DNA of 64,000 nt. Source: Bacillus pinisoli. Its GTDB lineage: Bacteria > Bacillota > Bacilli > Bacillales > SA4. Below, in pieces: positions 27,370-37,679 of the stretch (position 1 is its first letter; each line of letters opens with the position of its first letter). The stretch lies in the NCBI RefSeq assembly GCF_023036475.1, contig NZ_JAJQKI010000013.1, forward strand, positions 1-64,000. Reading direction: 5' to 3'. The position numbers and the translations under genes were made by a program. Under the pieces are notes generated by a model that searched no databases, was not told where the DNA came from, and saw only the letters and a program-made list of their open reading frames with translations.

Positions 27370-28092
27370 ATGACAAAAATAATAGGCCATAGAGGGGCAG
27401 CGGGAACACATCCTGAGAATACGATGATTTCTTTTCAAGAAGTAGAAAGAGTAGGAGCAGATGGTATTGAGTTAGATGTTCAGCTTTCTAAAGATGGTGA
27501 AATTGTTGTTATACATGATGAGACACTAGATCGGACGACAACAGGTGAAGGTTGGGTAAAGGATTACAATCTAAAGGAACTAAGAAGGTTCGATGCTAGT
27601 TATAAGTTTCCGGAATATGGAGTGTGTAAAATTCCTACTCTAGATGAAGTGTTTAATTGGGCCTTGTCAAATGACTTATTTATTAATGTTGAACTTAAAA
27701 ATACTACCGTTTTATACGAAGGAATTGAAGAAAAAGTCATAAAGCTGATCCGAACCTACAAGTATGAAAACAGAGTAGTGATTTCTTCGTTCAACCATTA
27801 CAGCTTGGTAGAATGTCACAAACAAGCGCCTGATTTAAACTTAGGAATTTTGTATAGTGAACCATTATACGAGCCCTATGACTATGCGAAGCGGTTAGGA
27901 GCCAATTCTATTCATCCACAATATAAGGTGGCCACAGATTTAATTGTTCAAAAGTCTCAACAAAGTGGAATACCCGTTAGAACCTACACTGTCAACAAAA
28001 CAAAGGATTTAAAAAGGCTTATAGCAGTTGGTGCTGCAGCTATTATTACTGATTATCCTAAGAAGGCATTGGATATAAAGAAAAGCTTTTAA
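27370..28092 (+). CDS. Glycerophosphodiester phosphodiesterase family protein (YqiK-like)
   Basis: This 240-residue TIM-barrel enzyme is predicted to hydrolyse glycerophosphodiesters to glycerol 3-phosphate and an alcohol. The catalytic signature is complete: HRGAAGTHPENT at the N-terminus, ELDVQLSKDG with the metal-binding Glu and Asp, and IHDETLDRTT with the second histidine; the later VELKN also fits. There is no signal peptide, so it should act in the cytoplasm on phospholipid turnover products. GGTGAGGATAT precedes the ATG. Bacillus subtilis has yqiK at the same place. Confidence 0.9.
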   Translation: MTKIIGHRGAAGTHPENTMISFQEVERVGADGIELDVQLSKDGEIVVIHDETLDRTTTGEGWVKDYNLKELRRFDASYKFPEYGVCKIPTLDEVFNWALSNDLFINVELKNTTVLYEGIEEKVIKLIRTYKYENRVVISSFNHYSLVECHKQAPDLNLGILYSEPLYEPYDYAKRLGANSIHPQYKVATDLIVQKSQQSGIPVRTYTVNKTKDLKRLIAVGAAAIITDYPKKALDIKKSF

Positions 28093-28166
28093 GGGTATCT
28101 ATATACAGCTAGCTTTAGAAACGTAGTAATCAACTTTCTGACACCTAAAATATCGATAATCAAAGG

Positions 28167-28200
28167 AAATAGCCTGCACGTTTGTGCAGGCTATTTCTTT
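28167..28200. terminator. Bidirectional terminator between the phosphodiesterase and DUF2627 genes
   Basis: Perfect 13-bp arms, AAATAGCCTGCAC and GTGCAGGCTATTT, are followed by CTTTTCT on the plus strand. The right arm overlaps the end of the minus-strand gene. Confidence 0.88.
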
Positions 28201-28430
28201 TCTGAGAACCTTTTTTGAAGTTTATTTCTTTTCTTATCACGATGAAAGATGAACCCACCAATTAAGTACATACCTAATACAAGAAATAAAGCACCTATAA
28301 TAAATTGCATCCAAAGCGCCGGAATAGGGGCTTGGAGAATACCGAATGACATATCTCTAATCAACTTAATCCCTAAAACGGCAAGGATGACCGGGATTAA
28401 CACGATAACTAAGGCTATAAGACGTTGCAT
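28191..28430 (-). CDS. DUF2627 family small membrane protein (YqzF-like)
   Basis: This 79-residue protein has two membrane segments (about residues 4-22 and 38-60) and a strongly basic C-terminal tail. It matches the DUF2627 family, represented by YqzF, which is found beside bkdR in Bacillus. Function unknown. AAAGGATTTC lies before the ATG. It is transcribed away from bkdR, so the two share a 134-bp divergent control region. Confidence 0.75.
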   Translation of the reverse strand: MQRLIALVIVLIPVILAVLGIKLIRDMSFGILQAPIPALWMQFIIGALFLVLGMYLIGGFIFHRDKKRNKLQKRFSEKK

Positions 28431-28564
28431 GATTGAAATCCTTTCTACTTAAATGTAGTTCTATTATAACGGAGATTTGCTTATATGAAAATTGTCAAAA
28501 AGGAAAATAGTGTGTAGAATAGGGGGTGGGTATGCAAGAACTTGCAAACGGAGAGGTAGAGACT

Positions 28565-30619
28565 ATGCAAAAAGTGTTAATAGTAGGTGCGGGGAAAGGT
28601 GGAACTTCCATACTGAGGTTGGTTAAAGAAACTGATCTTATGGAGATTATCGCAGTCATTGACCAAGATCCATTAGCTCCCGGAATATCTTATGCTAAAT
28701 CTCTTGGCATTTCTGTAGGAGAGAGATGGCAAGACTATTTGACAGCAGAAATTGATATTGTCATTGAGGCAACTGGAGTAGAAGCTGTTTTTAAAGAAAT
28801 CAGAGAAAAAAGAAGTAAACGTACGGTAGTCATCCCTGGGTCAGTTGCTCATTTTCTCTCGCGATTAATGGAAGAAAAAGAGTTGCTTATTAATGAGTTG
28901 ATCAACCAATCATATAAAAATGACCTCATCTTTAATTCTACTCACGACGGTATGATCGTGATTGATATTCAAGAAAATATCATTCTGTTTAATCGAAGTG
29001 CGGAGAAAATGACAGGGAAGAAAAGCAAGGATGTAATAGGGAAGAATGTTAGTCAAGTTATAGGGAATAGTCAGTTACCGAGAGTGTTACATAGTAGACA
29101 GGTGGAAAAAAATAAAGAATTAATCCTTGAAAATGGAAAGAAAATTATTACTACAAGAATTCCGATTGTAACAGAGACTGGGACATTGCTTGGTGCGTTT
29201 GCTGTCTTCAAAGATATTACAGAAGTGGTGAATTTAGCAGAAGAATTAACGAATGTGAAGGAAATTCAGATTATGCTTGAGGCTATTATTAACTCTTCTG
29301 AGGAAGCTATCTCTGTAGTAGATGAAGAAGGGAAGGGGACGCTTATTAATCCTGCCTACACAAAAATTACGGGCTTAACGAAACAAGATGTTGTAGGGAT
29401 GCCTGCTACAGCCGATATTTCTGAGGGTGAGAGTGTGCATATGCAGGTTCTTCAAACCAGAAGGCCGATTAGAGGGGCTCGAATGAAAGTGGGTCCACAC
29501 CACCGGGATGTCATTGTAAATGTTGCACCGATTATTGTAGATGGGAAGCTTAAGGGTAGTGTTGGGGTTATTCATGACTTGTCAGAAATTAAATCTTTGA
29601 CTCAAGAATTAAAAAGAGCTAGACAAATTATTCGTACCCTCGAAGCGAAGTATTCGTTTGATGATATTATTGGAACCTCCGAAGAAATGAAATTTGCTGT
29701 TGAGCAAGCTAAATTGGGGGCGAAGACTCCGGCTACAGTTTTGTTAAGAGGTGAATCGGGGACAGGGAAAGAGTTGTTTGCTCATGCCATTCATAATGGA
29801 AGTGATCGCAAATTTAATAAATTTATAAGAGTGAACTGTGGGGCCATCTCGGAATCTCTTTTAGAAAGTGAATTATTTGGATACGAAGAAGGTGCTTTTT
29901 CTGGGGCAAAACGTGGTGGAAAAAGGGGATTCTTCGAGGAAGCGAATAACGGAAGTATTTTTCTGGATGAAATTGGAGAGCTTTCCTCTGCTATGCAAGT
30001 AAAACTTCTTCGTGTCCTTCAGGAAAATGAAATCATTCGAGTGGGCGGAACGAAGCCTGTTTCGATCAATGTAAGAGTGATTGCGGCGACGAACTTTAAT
30101 TTAGAAAAAGGAATTGCGAATGGAACGTTTCGGGAGGATTTATATTACCGATTAAATCGTTTACCTATTCAAATTCCGCCTCTTCGTCAAAGAAAGCAAG
30201 ATATCCCGGCATTGTGTGAGCATTTGCTACAAAAGATTAATCGAGACTATGGTCGAATGATAGAGTCGATCTCAACAAGTGCACTTGATTATCTTCTGAC
30301 GTATGAATGGCCAGGAAATGTGCGGGAGCTAGAAAATATACTAGGACGAGCTGTAATTTACATGAAATACTCAGAAAATAAGATTCAGTTGTCTCACATC
30401 CCTGAATTAGAGCGTCACGGGCAAGCAAAAATAGACTCTGTTCTAGATCCAACAGAAGTAAAGCCGTTATCTGAGATGGTAGAGATTTATGAGGCAAGAG
30501 TATTGGAGGAAGTATTAAGGCAAAATAACGGTAATAAAACGAAGACTGCCAAACAATTAAATATTTCCTTACGAAGTCTTTACTATAAATTAGAAAAGTA
30601 TCACCTATTGCAAAAATAA
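28565..30619 (+). CDS. bkdR: Sigma-54-dependent activator of the bkd operon (BkdR)
   Basis: BkdR activates the branched-chain keto-acid operon with sigma-54. The 684-residue protein has an N-terminal Rossmann-like domain ([10 protein letters not shown], residues 4-13, to about 100), two PAS domains (about 120-230 and 240-350), the AAA+ domain with Walker A GESGTGKE starting at residue 396 and the sigma-54 contact loop GAFSGA at 443-448, and a Fis-type helix-turn-helix at the C-terminus. I use the ATG at 28565 after GGAGAGG; a GTG 13 codons upstream is weaker. The loop has Ser in place of the usual Thr. Confidence 0.93.
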   Translation: MQKVLIVGAGKGGTSILRLVKETDLMEIIAVIDQDPLAPGISYAKSLGISVGERWQDYLTAEIDIVIEATGVEAVFKEIREKRSKRTVVIPGSVAHFLSRLMEEKELLINELINQSYKNDLIFNSTHDGMIVIDIQENIILFNRSAEKMTGKKSKDVIGKNVSQVIGNSQLPRVLHSRQVEKNKELILENGKKIITTRIPIVTETGTLLGAFAVFKDITEVVNLAEELTNVKEIQIMLEAIINSSEEAISVVDEEGKGTLINPAYTKITGLTKQDVVGMPATADISEGESVHMQVLQTRRPIRGARMKVGPHHRDVIVNVAPIIVDGKLKGSVGVIHDLSEIKSLTQELKRARQIIRTLEAKYSFDDIIGTSEEMKFAVEQAKLGAKTPATVLLRGESGTGKELFAHAIHNGSDRKFNKFIRVNCGAISESLLESELFGYEEGAFSGAKRGGKRGFFEEANNGSIFLDEIGELSSAMQVKLLRVLQENEIIRVGGTKPVSINVRVIAATNFNLEKGIANGTFREDLYYRLNRLPIQIPPLRQRKQDIPALCEHLLQKINRDYGRMIESISTSALDYLLTYEWPGNVRELENILGRAVIYMKYSENKIQLSHIPELERHGQAKIDSVLDPTEVKPLSEMVEIYEARVLEEVLRQNNGNKTKTAKQLNISLRSLYYKLEKYHLLQK

Positions 30620-30655
30620 GCATGCAAAAATATGCATGCATTGCAAATAATTGCA
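30609..30655 (+). promoter_or_regulatory. Candidate BkdR upstream activating sequence
   Basis: A cluster of TGCAA motifs lies here: TTGCAAAAATA at 30609, ATGCAAAAATA at 30622 inside the palindrome GCATGC..GCATGC, and the palindrome TGCAAATAATTGCA ending at 30655. It stands 40-90 bp upstream of the -24 element, a normal place for a sigma-54 activator site. Confidence 0.5.
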
Positions 30656-30697
30656 GGGGTTTGAGTGTTTAAAGCAATGAAACAGTGATGGAAAAGT

Positions 30698-30713
30698 TGG
30701 CACGATTCTTGCT
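30698..30713 (+). promoter_or_regulatory. Sigma-54 (SigL) promoter of the bkd operon
   Basis: TGGCAC-N5-TTGCT is a perfect -24/-12 element, with GG at 30699-30700 and GC at 30711-30712. The Bacillus subtilis bkd operon is SigL dependent, and bkdR lies immediately upstream here. Confidence 0.93.
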
Positions 30714-30772
30714 TATATATAATATGGCTAGATAAACTAAACGAGCTGAATGGTAAAAGGAGAAGAAATCCA

Positions 30773-31684
30773 ATGAAGCTAGAAACAATCGTAGAAAAAG
30801 CAGCACAATTGGAAAAGAAAATTGTCGCTGTAGCCGCTGCTGAAGATGAGGAAGTCATTGAAGCGGTCAGTCTCGCATTAAGTAGAAATTTAGCGACCTT
30901 TCAGTTATATGGTGATGAACAAGAAATTAACGCTATGCTTGCAAAAAAAGGCATAGAGCGTCATGAAGCTATCAAAGTATTTCATGCTAATACAAGAGAA
31001 AGAGCCGCTGATCTGGCTGTAAAAGCCGTAAGTACTTTAGATGCTGATGTACTAATGAAAGGTAATATATCTACAGCGATCTTATTAAAGGCTGTTTTGA
31101 ACAAGGACTTTGGACTGAGAACTGGAAATGTTCTTTCACATGTAGCGGTCTTTGAAGTATCTGGGTTTGACCGTTTTACAATTGTAACCGATGCGGGTAT
31201 TAATATTGCTCCGGATCTACAGCAAAAGGTACAAATTATACAAAATGCTGTGAAAGTAGCTAAATCAATTGGTATTGAACTACCTAAGGTTGCACCTTTA
31301 GCAGCTGTAGAGGTTGTTAATCCAGCCATGCAAGCAACTATAGATGCATCTGTTCTAACACAAATGCAAGCAAGGGGCCAAATTAAAGATTGCTTAATAG
31401 ACGGTCCACTTGCATTAGATAATGCCGTATCAACAACGGCAGCTAAACATAAAGGGATAAAAAATGAAGTTGCTGGTCAAGCAGACATTCTGCTTGTTCC
31501 GACAATTGAGGTTGGCAATGTCTTATACAAATCATTAATCTATTTTGCCGGTGGTAAGGTTGGAGCGGTAATCGCGGGTGCTAAGGCACCTATTGTTCTT
31601 ACCTCAAGAGCTGATTCTGCTGAAAGTAAATTATATTCGCTTGCTTTAGCTGTTACGACAGCAACAACAAACAACCGTCTATAG
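30773..31684 (+). CDS. ptb: Phosphate butyryltransferase
   Basis: Ptb converts butyryl-CoA or branched acyl-CoA plus phosphate into acyl phosphate and CoA. The 303-residue protein belongs to the Pta/Ptb fold; VLMKGNISTAILLKAVL, TDAGINIAPDL and the IDGPLALDNAVS block are typical. AAAGGAGAAG precedes the ATG. It is the first gene of the sigma-54-controlled operon and works with Buk to make ATP from acyl-CoA produced by the keto-acid dehydrogenase. Confidence 0.94.
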   Translation: MKLETIVEKAAQLEKKIVAVAAAEDEEVIEAVSLALSRNLATFQLYGDEQEINAMLAKKGIERHEAIKVFHANTRERAADLAVKAVSTLDADVLMKGNISTAILLKAVLNKDFGLRTGNVLSHVAVFEVSGFDRFTIVTDAGINIAPDLQQKVQIIQNAVKVAKSIGIELPKVAPLAAVEVVNPAMQATIDASVLTQMQARGQIKDCLIDGPLALDNAVSTTAAKHKGIKNEVAGQADILLVPTIEVGNVLYKSLIYFAGGKVGAVIAGAKAPIVLTSRADSAESKLYSLALAVTTATTNNRL

Positions 31685-31734
31685 ATAAAAATTTAGAATG
31701 AAAAGAAGAGTATATACTGGGGAGGATTTTACAA

Positions 31735-32838
31735 ATGGAAATGTTTAAGTATATGGAGACTTATGATTACGAGCAATTAGTATTGTGCCAAGACAAGGAG
31801 TCTGGATTAAAAGCTATTATCTGTATCCACGATACAACACTTGGGCCAGCACTTGGTGGTACAAGAATGTGGACATATGATTCAGAGGAAGCGGCTATTG
31901 AAGATGCCCTAAGACTTGCAAAAGGTATGACATATAAAAATGCGGCTGCCGGCTTAAATCTTGGTGGTGGAAAAACAGTTATCATCGGAGATCCTCGTAA
32001 AGATAAAAATGAAGCAATGTTCCGAGCATTTGGTCGTTACATTCAAGGGTTAAATGGTCGTTATATTACAGCTGAAGATGTTGGAACGACTGTAGCTGAT
32101 ATGGATTTAATTCATGAAGAAACAGATTTTGTTACAGGTATTTCACCAGCATTTGGTTCTTCAGGTAATCCTTCACCTGTCACAGCTTATGGAGTTTTCC
32201 GTGGTATGAAAGCTGCTGCAAAAGAAGCATTTGGTTCTGATTCACTTGAAGGTAAGGTAGTAGCTGTTCAAGGAGTTGGGAATGTTGCTTTTACACTTTG
32301 TCGTTATCTTCATGAAGAAGGTGCACAGTTAATTGTAACGGACATCAACAAGGAAGCAGTAGCAAGAGCGGTTGAAGAGTTTGGTGCAAAGGCAGTAGAT
32401 CCAAACGATATCTACTCAGTTGATTGCGATATTTATGCGCCATGTGCTCTTGGGGCTACGATTAATGACGATACAATTCCACAGATAAAAGCTAAAGTAG
32501 TTGCTGGTGCAGCAAATAATCAGCTGAAAGAAGCACGTCATGGAGATATTCTTCATGAAATGGGCATTGTGTACGCACCTGACTATGTCATTAACGCAGG
32601 TGGAGTTATTAATGTTGCTGATGAATTGTATGGTTACAATCGTGATCGTGCAATGAAAAAAGTTGAAATGATCTACGATAATATCGAAAGAGTAATTAAC
32701 ATCTCAAAGCGTGATGGAATTCCAACTTATGTCGCGGCAGATAGATTAGCAGAAGAAAGAATTCAAACAATGAAAAATTCAAGAAGTCAATTTTTACAAA
32801 ATGGGCGTCACATTTTAAGTCGCCGTTTAGGTCGATAA
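31735..32838 (+). CDS. bcd: Leucine (branched-chain amino acid) dehydrogenase
   Basis: This NAD-dependent enzyme deaminates leucine, valine and isoleucine to the 2-keto acids. The 367-residue protein has the catalytic lysine in GGGKTV (about residues 78-83), the conserved [10 protein letters not shown] segment and the Rossmann motif GVGNVA (about residue 182). GGGGAGG precedes the ATG. Its place between ptb and buk matches the Bacillus bkd operon, where it supplies substrate to the BkdAA/AB/B complex. Confidence 0.96.
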   Translation: MEMFKYMETYDYEQLVLCQDKESGLKAIICIHDTTLGPALGGTRMWTYDSEEAAIEDALRLAKGMTYKNAAAGLNLGGGKTVIIGDPRKDKNEAMFRAFGRYIQGLNGRYITAEDVGTTVADMDLIHEETDFVTGISPAFGSSGNPSPVTAYGVFRGMKAAAKEAFGSDSLEGKVVAVQGVGNVAFTLCRYLHEEGAQLIVTDINKEAVARAVEEFGAKAVDPNDIYSVDCDIYAPCALGATINDDTIPQIKAKVVAGAANNQLKEARHGDILHEMGIVYAPDYVINAGGVINVADELYGYNRDRAMKKVEMIYDNIERVINISKRDGIPTYVAADRLAEERIQTMKNSRSQFLQNGRHILSRRLGR

Positions 32839-32923
32839 GAGTAACTAGCACTAAACGAGAGAGAAGTTAGGTGTGAATAAAAGTTCTTTATACCTGGCTC
32901 ACCTCTAAATGGAGGTTTATATT

Positions 32924-34039
32924 TTGCAAGAAAGAGAATACCGCATACTAGTAATTAATCCTGGTTCTACTTCTACAAAAATAGGCGTTTTTTCAGATGA
33001 AGTGTCTATTTTTGAAAAGACAATCCGACATGATACTGAACACATATCTACTTTTTCTTCTATTATTGATCAATATGAGTTTAGGAAACAGACCATTCTT
33101 GAAGCATTAGATCATGAAGGAATCAATACATCTAAATTAAGTGCAGTTTGTGGTAGAGGTGGCCTACTAAGACCCATTAAAGGTGGGACATATGATGTAA
33201 ATAATCAAATGTTAGAGGATTTGAAAAGGGGTTACTCTGGACAACATGCCTCGAACTTGGGTGGAATTATCGCTTATGAAATAGCCACTGGACTTAACAT
33301 ACCATCATTTATTGTGGACCCAGTTGTAGTAGATGAACTAGACGATATTGCTAGAATATCCGGGGTCCCTGAAATTGAGAGAAAAAGTATATTCCATGCG
33401 CTAAATCAAAAAGCTGTAGCTCGCCGAGTGGCAAAAAGTTTAGGTAAGCCTTATGAAGAACTTAGCTTAATTGTTACACATATGGGTGGAGGTATTACAG
33501 TAGGTGCTCATAAAAACGGAAGAGTAATTGATGTCAATAACGGTCTACACGGTGATGGTCCTTTCAGTCCTGAACGGGCAGGAACAGTTCCAGCCGGTGA
33601 TTTAGTATCAATGTGCTTTTCAGGTGAATTCTACCGAGACGAAGTAATGAAAAAGCTTGTTGGTCAAGGTGGTTTAGTTGGGTACTTAGGAACAAACGAT
33701 GCGTTGAAGGTAGAGAAAATGATTGCTGCTGGGGATGAAAAGGCAAAGCTTGTCTATGACGCAATGGCTTATCAAGTAGCAAAAGAAATAGGATCTGCAG
33801 CTGCAGTTCTTTACGGCAAAGTAGACCGAATTGTGTTAACAGGTGGATTAGCTTATGGGAAAGAGTTCGTAAAATCAATCTCCGACCGTGTAAATTGGAT
33901 TGCGGATGTGATGGTGCAACCTGGTGAGAATGAGTTGCAAGCCCTTGCAGAAGGAGCTTTACGAGTACTCAAAGGTGAAGAGCAAGCTAAAACTTATCCT
34001 GGGACTCAAGGTCGTGAAAGTATTAAGGTAGGAGGATAA
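32924..34039 (+). CDS. buk: Butyrate kinase
   Basis: Buk transfers phosphate from butyryl or branched acyl phosphate to ADP. The 371-residue protein has the ASKHA fold, with NPGSTSTK near the N-terminus, [13 protein letters not shown], and LTGGLAYG near residue 300. The TTG at 32924 is chosen because GGAGG ends 8 nt before it; an ATG at 32909 overlaps that ribosome site. The 85-bp gap after bcd shows no convincing terminator. Confidence 0.94.
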   Translation: MQEREYRILVINPGSTSTKIGVFSDEVSIFEKTIRHDTEHISTFSSIIDQYEFRKQTILEALDHEGINTSKLSAVCGRGGLLRPIKGGTYDVNNQMLEDLKRGYSGQHASNLGGIIAYEIATGLNIPSFIVDPVVVDELDDIARISGVPEIERKSIFHALNQKAVARRVAKSLGKPYEELSLIVTHMGGGITVGAHKNGRVIDVNNGLHGDGPFSPERAGTVPAGDLVSMCFSGEFYRDEVMKKLVGQGGLVGYLGTNDALKVEKMIAAGDEKAKLVYDAMAYQVAKEIGSAAAVLYGKVDRIVLTGGLAYGKEFVKSISDRVNWIADVMVQPGENELQALAEGALRVLKGEEQAKTYPGTQGRESIKVGG

Positions 34040-34058
34040 GGAAGGAGAGGAAGTAACT

Positions 34059-35480
34059 GTGGCAACAGAATATGATCTAGTCATTCTTGGTGGTGGCACT
34101 GGCGGATATGTAGCTGGGATTCGTGCATCTCAGCTTGGCCTTAAAGTTGCAATTGTAGAGAAAGGTAAACTAGGGGGAACATGTCTTCATAAAGGATGTA
34201 TTCCTAGTAAAGCACTTTTAAGAAGTGCAGAAGTATTTGCAACTGCAAAAAAGGGTGAAGAGTTTGGAGTCATTGCAAAAGAAGTCGCTTTAGATTTTAC
34301 AAAAGTACAAGAACGAAAATCTAAAATTATTGATCAGCTTCATAAGGGAATTCAACATTTGATGAAGCAAGGGAAAATTGATGTTTATGAAGGAATGGGT
34401 AGAATCCTTGGTCCTTCTATCTTCTCACCAATGCCTGGTACAATTTCTGTTGAGATGAATAATGGTGAAGATAATCAAATGCTTATACCCAAAAATGTGA
34501 TCGTTGCAACAGGCTCTCGCCCTCGTACTCTTCCAGGACTTGAGATAGATGGTGAGTTTGTATTGTCTTCTGATGAAGTATTAGAATTAGAGAAACTTCC
34601 GGACTCCATTATTATCGTGGGCGGTGGTGTTATTGGCATTGAATGGGCTTCTATGATGGCTGATTTTGGTGTAGAGGTTACGGTGCTAGAGTATGCAGAC
34701 CGTATTATACCAACAGAGGATCATGAAGTATCAAAAGAGATGCAACGACTTATGAAGAAAAAAGGGGTCAAGATTGTCACAAGTGCAAAGGTATTACCTG
34801 AAACACTACAAAAAGACCAGGGTGTTACAATTGCAGCTGAACATAAGGGTGAGAAAAAGGAGTTCAAGGCAGATCAGCTTCTAGTTTCAGTGGGAAGACA
34901 GGCGAATGTTGAAGGTATCGGAATTGAAAACACAGAAATACAGGTAGAGAAAGGTTTTATCACGGTAAATAAGCATTATCAAACAAAGGAATCTCATATC
35001 TATGCTATCGGTGATGTAATCGGCGGATTGCAGCTTGCCCATGTTGCATCCCATGAAGGTATAGCAGCAGTTGAACACATAGCAGGAGAAGAAGTGGAGC
35101 CAATTGATCCATCCCTTGTTTCAAAATGTATTTATAGTAACCCGGAAGCTGCGAGTGTAGGCTATACAGAACAAGAAGCAAAGGAAAAGGGCTACAAAGT
35201 AAAAACTGGTAAATTCTCGTTCAAAGCCATTGGGAAAGCTTTAGTATTTGGCGAAGCGGATGGCTTTGTAAAGCTCATTATGGATGAAGAAACAGAAGAC
35301 TTATTAGGAGTTCATATGATTGGCCCTCATGTTACAGATATGATTTCTGAGGCAGGCCTTGCTCGTGTGTTAGATGCCACCCCATGGGAAATTGGCAAAA
35401 CAATTCACCCACACCCAACTCTCTCAGAAGCAATAGGAGAGGCGGCATTAGCGGTTCAAGGTAAGGCTATTCATTCGTAA
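34059..35480 (+). CDS. lpdV: Dihydrolipoyl dehydrogenase (E3) of the branched-chain keto-acid complex
   Basis: LpdV reoxidizes the dihydrolipoyl arm of BkdB with FAD and NAD. The 473-residue protein has the FAD motif GGGTGG, the redox-active disulfide in GGTCLHKGCIPSK, the NAD motif GGGVIG (about residues 187-192) and the C-terminal HPHPTLSE with the catalytic histidine-glutamate pair. A GTG start follows GGAGAGG. It lies in the usual place between buk and bkdAA. Confidence 0.96.
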   Translation: MATEYDLVILGGGTGGYVAGIRASQLGLKVAIVEKGKLGGTCLHKGCIPSKALLRSAEVFATAKKGEEFGVIAKEVALDFTKVQERKSKIIDQLHKGIQHLMKQGKIDVYEGMGRILGPSIFSPMPGTISVEMNNGEDNQMLIPKNVIVATGSRPRTLPGLEIDGEFVLSSDEVLELEKLPDSIIIVGGGVIGIEWASMMADFGVEVTVLEYADRIIPTEDHEVSKEMQRLMKKKGVKIVTSAKVLPETLQKDQGVTIAAEHKGEKKEFKADQLLVSVGRQANVEGIGIENTEIQVEKGFITVNKHYQTKESHIYAIGDVIGGLQLAHVASHEGIAAVEHIAGEEVEPIDPSLVSKCIYSNPEAASVGYTEQEAKEKGYKVKTGKFSFKAIGKALVFGEADGFVKLIMDEETEDLLGVHMIGPHVTDMISEAGLARVLDATPWEIGKTIHPHPTLSEAIGEAALAVQGKAIHS

Positions 35481-35516
35481 TCTTATTAATTGGGACGTTT
35501 ACAATACGTGAAATAC

Positions 35517-35541
35517 GGCTTGGAAGGGATACCTTCCAACC
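35517..35541 (+). other. Hairpin in the lpdV-bkdAA gap
   Basis: TTGGAAGG and CCTTCCAA pair around GATA. No T-run follows, so it is not a clear terminator; it may be an mRNA stability or processing element. The 169-bp gap is the longest inside the operon. Confidence 0.45.
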
Positions 35542-35649
35542 TTACATTACATAAGGCAGTTTAATCCTTTTAGTCAATTGTTCAAGAAAATATTATAGGC
35601 GACCTATTCTACAAGAACAGCCTTAATTTTAATTATTGGGGGTACGTAT

Positions 35650-36642
35650 ATGGCTGAAAATCGTCATCAAGCTTTAGGTTTAAGTGATGAGAAAGTTCTG
35701 CAAATGTATGAAACAATGCTATTGGCTCGTAAACTTGACGAGCGTATGTGGTTATTAAACCGTGCAGGTAAGATCCCGTTCGTTATATCTTGTCAAGGGC
35801 AAGAGGCAGCTCAAGTTGGGGCAGCGTTTGCATTAGATCGAGAAAAAGATTATGTGCTACCTTACTATCGTGATATGGGTGTTGTACTAGCGTTTGGTAT
35901 GACAGCTCGTGAACTCATGCTCTCTGGATTCGCAAAAGCGGAAGATCCTAACTCTGGTGGTCGTCAAATGCCTGGTCATTTCGGTCAAAAGAAAAATAGA
36001 ATTGTAACAGGTTCATCTCCTGTTACTACACAAGTCCCACATGCAGTAGGTGTTGCTTTAGGTGGTCGTCTTGAAGGAAAAGATCTTGTAACGTTTGTTA
36101 CTTTTGGAGAAGGCTCATCAAACCAAGGTGATTTCCATGAGGGTGCAAACTATGCAGCTGTTCACAAACTACCTGTTATTTTCATGTGTGAGAATAATAA
36201 ATATGCAATATCTGTTCCATATGAGAAACAAGTAGCCTGTGAAAAGATTTCAGACCGTGCTATTGGTTATGGTATGCCTGGATTTACAGTCGATGGTAAT
36301 GACATATTAGCTGTATATGAAGCAGTGAAAGAAGCGGCAGACCGTGGGCGTCGCGGAGAAGGACCTACTCTAATTGAAGCAATTTCGTATCGCTTAACAG
36401 CGCACTCTAGTGATGATGATGATCGTGCTTACCGTTCTAGAGAAGAGGTAGAAGAAGCGAAGAAAAAGGATGGGCTTTTCGCATTTGAAATGTATTTACG
36501 TGAAGTTGGAGTACTTTCAGATGAACAGTTCGAGACCATTGTGGAACGTGTAAAAATAGAGGTAGATGAAGCAACTGATTATGCTGAAAGCGCACCATAT
36601 GCAGATGCAGAATATGCATTAAAGCATGTTTATGCTGAGTAA
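35650..36642 (+). CDS. bkdAA: Branched-chain 2-oxo acid dehydrogenase E1 alpha
   Basis: The E1 alpha subunit decarboxylates branched-chain 2-oxo acids with thiamine diphosphate. The 330-residue protein has the thiamine motif GEGSSNQGDFHEGANYAA and the CENNKYAIS segment, plus the YRLTAHSSDDD phosphorylation-loop region typical of the family. GGGGGTA precedes the ATG. It forms an alpha2-beta2 enzyme with BkdAB, encoded 16 nt downstream. Confidence 0.95.
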   Translation: MAENRHQALGLSDEKVLQMYETMLLARKLDERMWLLNRAGKIPFVISCQGQEAAQVGAAFALDREKDYVLPYYRDMGVVLAFGMTARELMLSGFAKAEDPNSGGRQMPGHFGQKKNRIVTGSSPVTTQVPHAVGVALGGRLEGKDLVTFVTFGEGSSNQGDFHEGANYAAVHKLPVIFMCENNKYAISVPYEKQVACEKISDRAIGYGMPGFTVDGNDILAVYEAVKEAADRGRRGEGPTLIEAISYRLTAHSSDDDDRAYRSREEVEEAKKKDGLFAFEMYLREVGVLSDEQFETIVERVKIEVDEATDYAESAPYADAEYALKHVYAE

Positions 36643-36658
36643 GTGAGGGGGAAGAAGG

Positions 36659-37642
36659 ATGCCAGTAATTTCTTATATTGATGCGGTAACCTTGGCTATA
36701 CGTGAAGAAATGGAACGAGATTCCAAGGTATTTGTATTGGGCGAGGATGTTGGAAGAAAAGGTGGCGTATTTAAAGCAACTCATGGTCTATATGAAAAAT
36801 TCGGAGAAGAGCGTGTCATTGATACTCCGTTAGCAGAGTCAGCCATTGCTGGAGTTGCCATCGGAGCAGCGATGTATGGTATGAGACCGATTGCTGAAAT
36901 GCAATTTGCTGACTTTATTATGCCAGCAGTTAACCAAATTATTTCCGAAGCGGCTAAAATTAGATACCGTTCCAACAATGATTGGTCTTGTCCTTTAGTA
37001 GTACGTGCACCATATGGCGGCGGTATACACGGGGCACTTTACCACTCACAATCAGTGGAGGCAATCTTTGCTAATCAGCCAGGTTTAAAAATAGTGATGC
37101 CATCAACACCTTATGATGTAAAAGGATTACTCAAAGCTGCAATTCGTGACGAGGACCCAGTATTATTCTTTGAACATAAGCGTGCTTATCGTCTCATTAA
37201 GGGTGAAGTTCCAACAGACGACTATGTACTTCCAATTGGAAAAGCTGATATAAAGCGAGAGGGAGAAGATGTAACCGTGATCACGTATGGTCTATGTGTT
37301 CATTTTGCCCTTCAAGCAGCAGAAAAACTAGCGAGTGATGGTATTTCTGTACATGTACTAGATTTACGAACAGTTTATCCACTCGATAAAGAAGCAATTA
37401 TGGAAGCGGCATCAAAAACTGGAAAAGTACTACTCTTAACGGAGGATACGTTGGAAGGAAGCATTATGAGCGAGGTATCTGCAATTATCGCAGAAAACTG
37501 CCTGTTCGATTTGGATGCACCTATTAAAAGATTAGCCGGTCCAGATGTTCCAGCTATGCCATATGCTCCGACAATGGAGAAGTTTTTTATGGTGAATCCT
37601 GATAAGGTCGAAAAAGCAATCAGAGAACTAGCAGAATTTTAA
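36659..37642 (+). CDS. bkdAB: Branched-chain 2-oxo acid dehydrogenase E1 beta
   Basis: The beta subunit completes the thiamine-dependent E1 enzyme. The 327-residue protein has GEDVGRKGGVFKAT near the N-terminus, the APYGGGIHGALYHSQ active-site region and the C-terminal transketolase-type domain (VHVLDLRTVYPLD). GAGGGGGAAG lies upstream of the ATG. Its neighbours and length are standard. Confidence 0.95.
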   Translation: MPVISYIDAVTLAIREEMERDSKVFVLGEDVGRKGGVFKATHGLYEKFGEERVIDTPLAESAIAGVAIGAAMYGMRPIAEMQFADFIMPAVNQIISEAAKIRYRSNNDWSCPLVVRAPYGGGIHGALYHSQSVEAIFANQPGLKIVMPSTPYDVKGLLKAAIRDEDPVLFFEHKRAYRLIKGEVPTDDYVLPIGKADIKREGEDVTVITYGLCVHFALQAAEKLASDGISVHVLDLRTVYPLDKEAIMEAASKTGKVLLLTEDTLEGSIMSEVSAIIAENCLFDLDAPIKRLAGPDVPAMPYAPTMEKFFMVNPDKVEKAIRELAEF

Positions 37643-37679
37643 TAATACTAGTACATGAATTGAAGGAGGTTGTCACGTC

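Noticed and set aside
30617..30640. GCATGC palindrome after bkdR as a terminator
   Set aside because: No T-run follows and it is one of several TGCAA-type repeats, so an activator site is more likely.
32839..32923. Riboswitch or T-box between bcd and buk
   Set aside because: The gap is only 85 bp and shows no specifier loop, T-box sequence or terminator.
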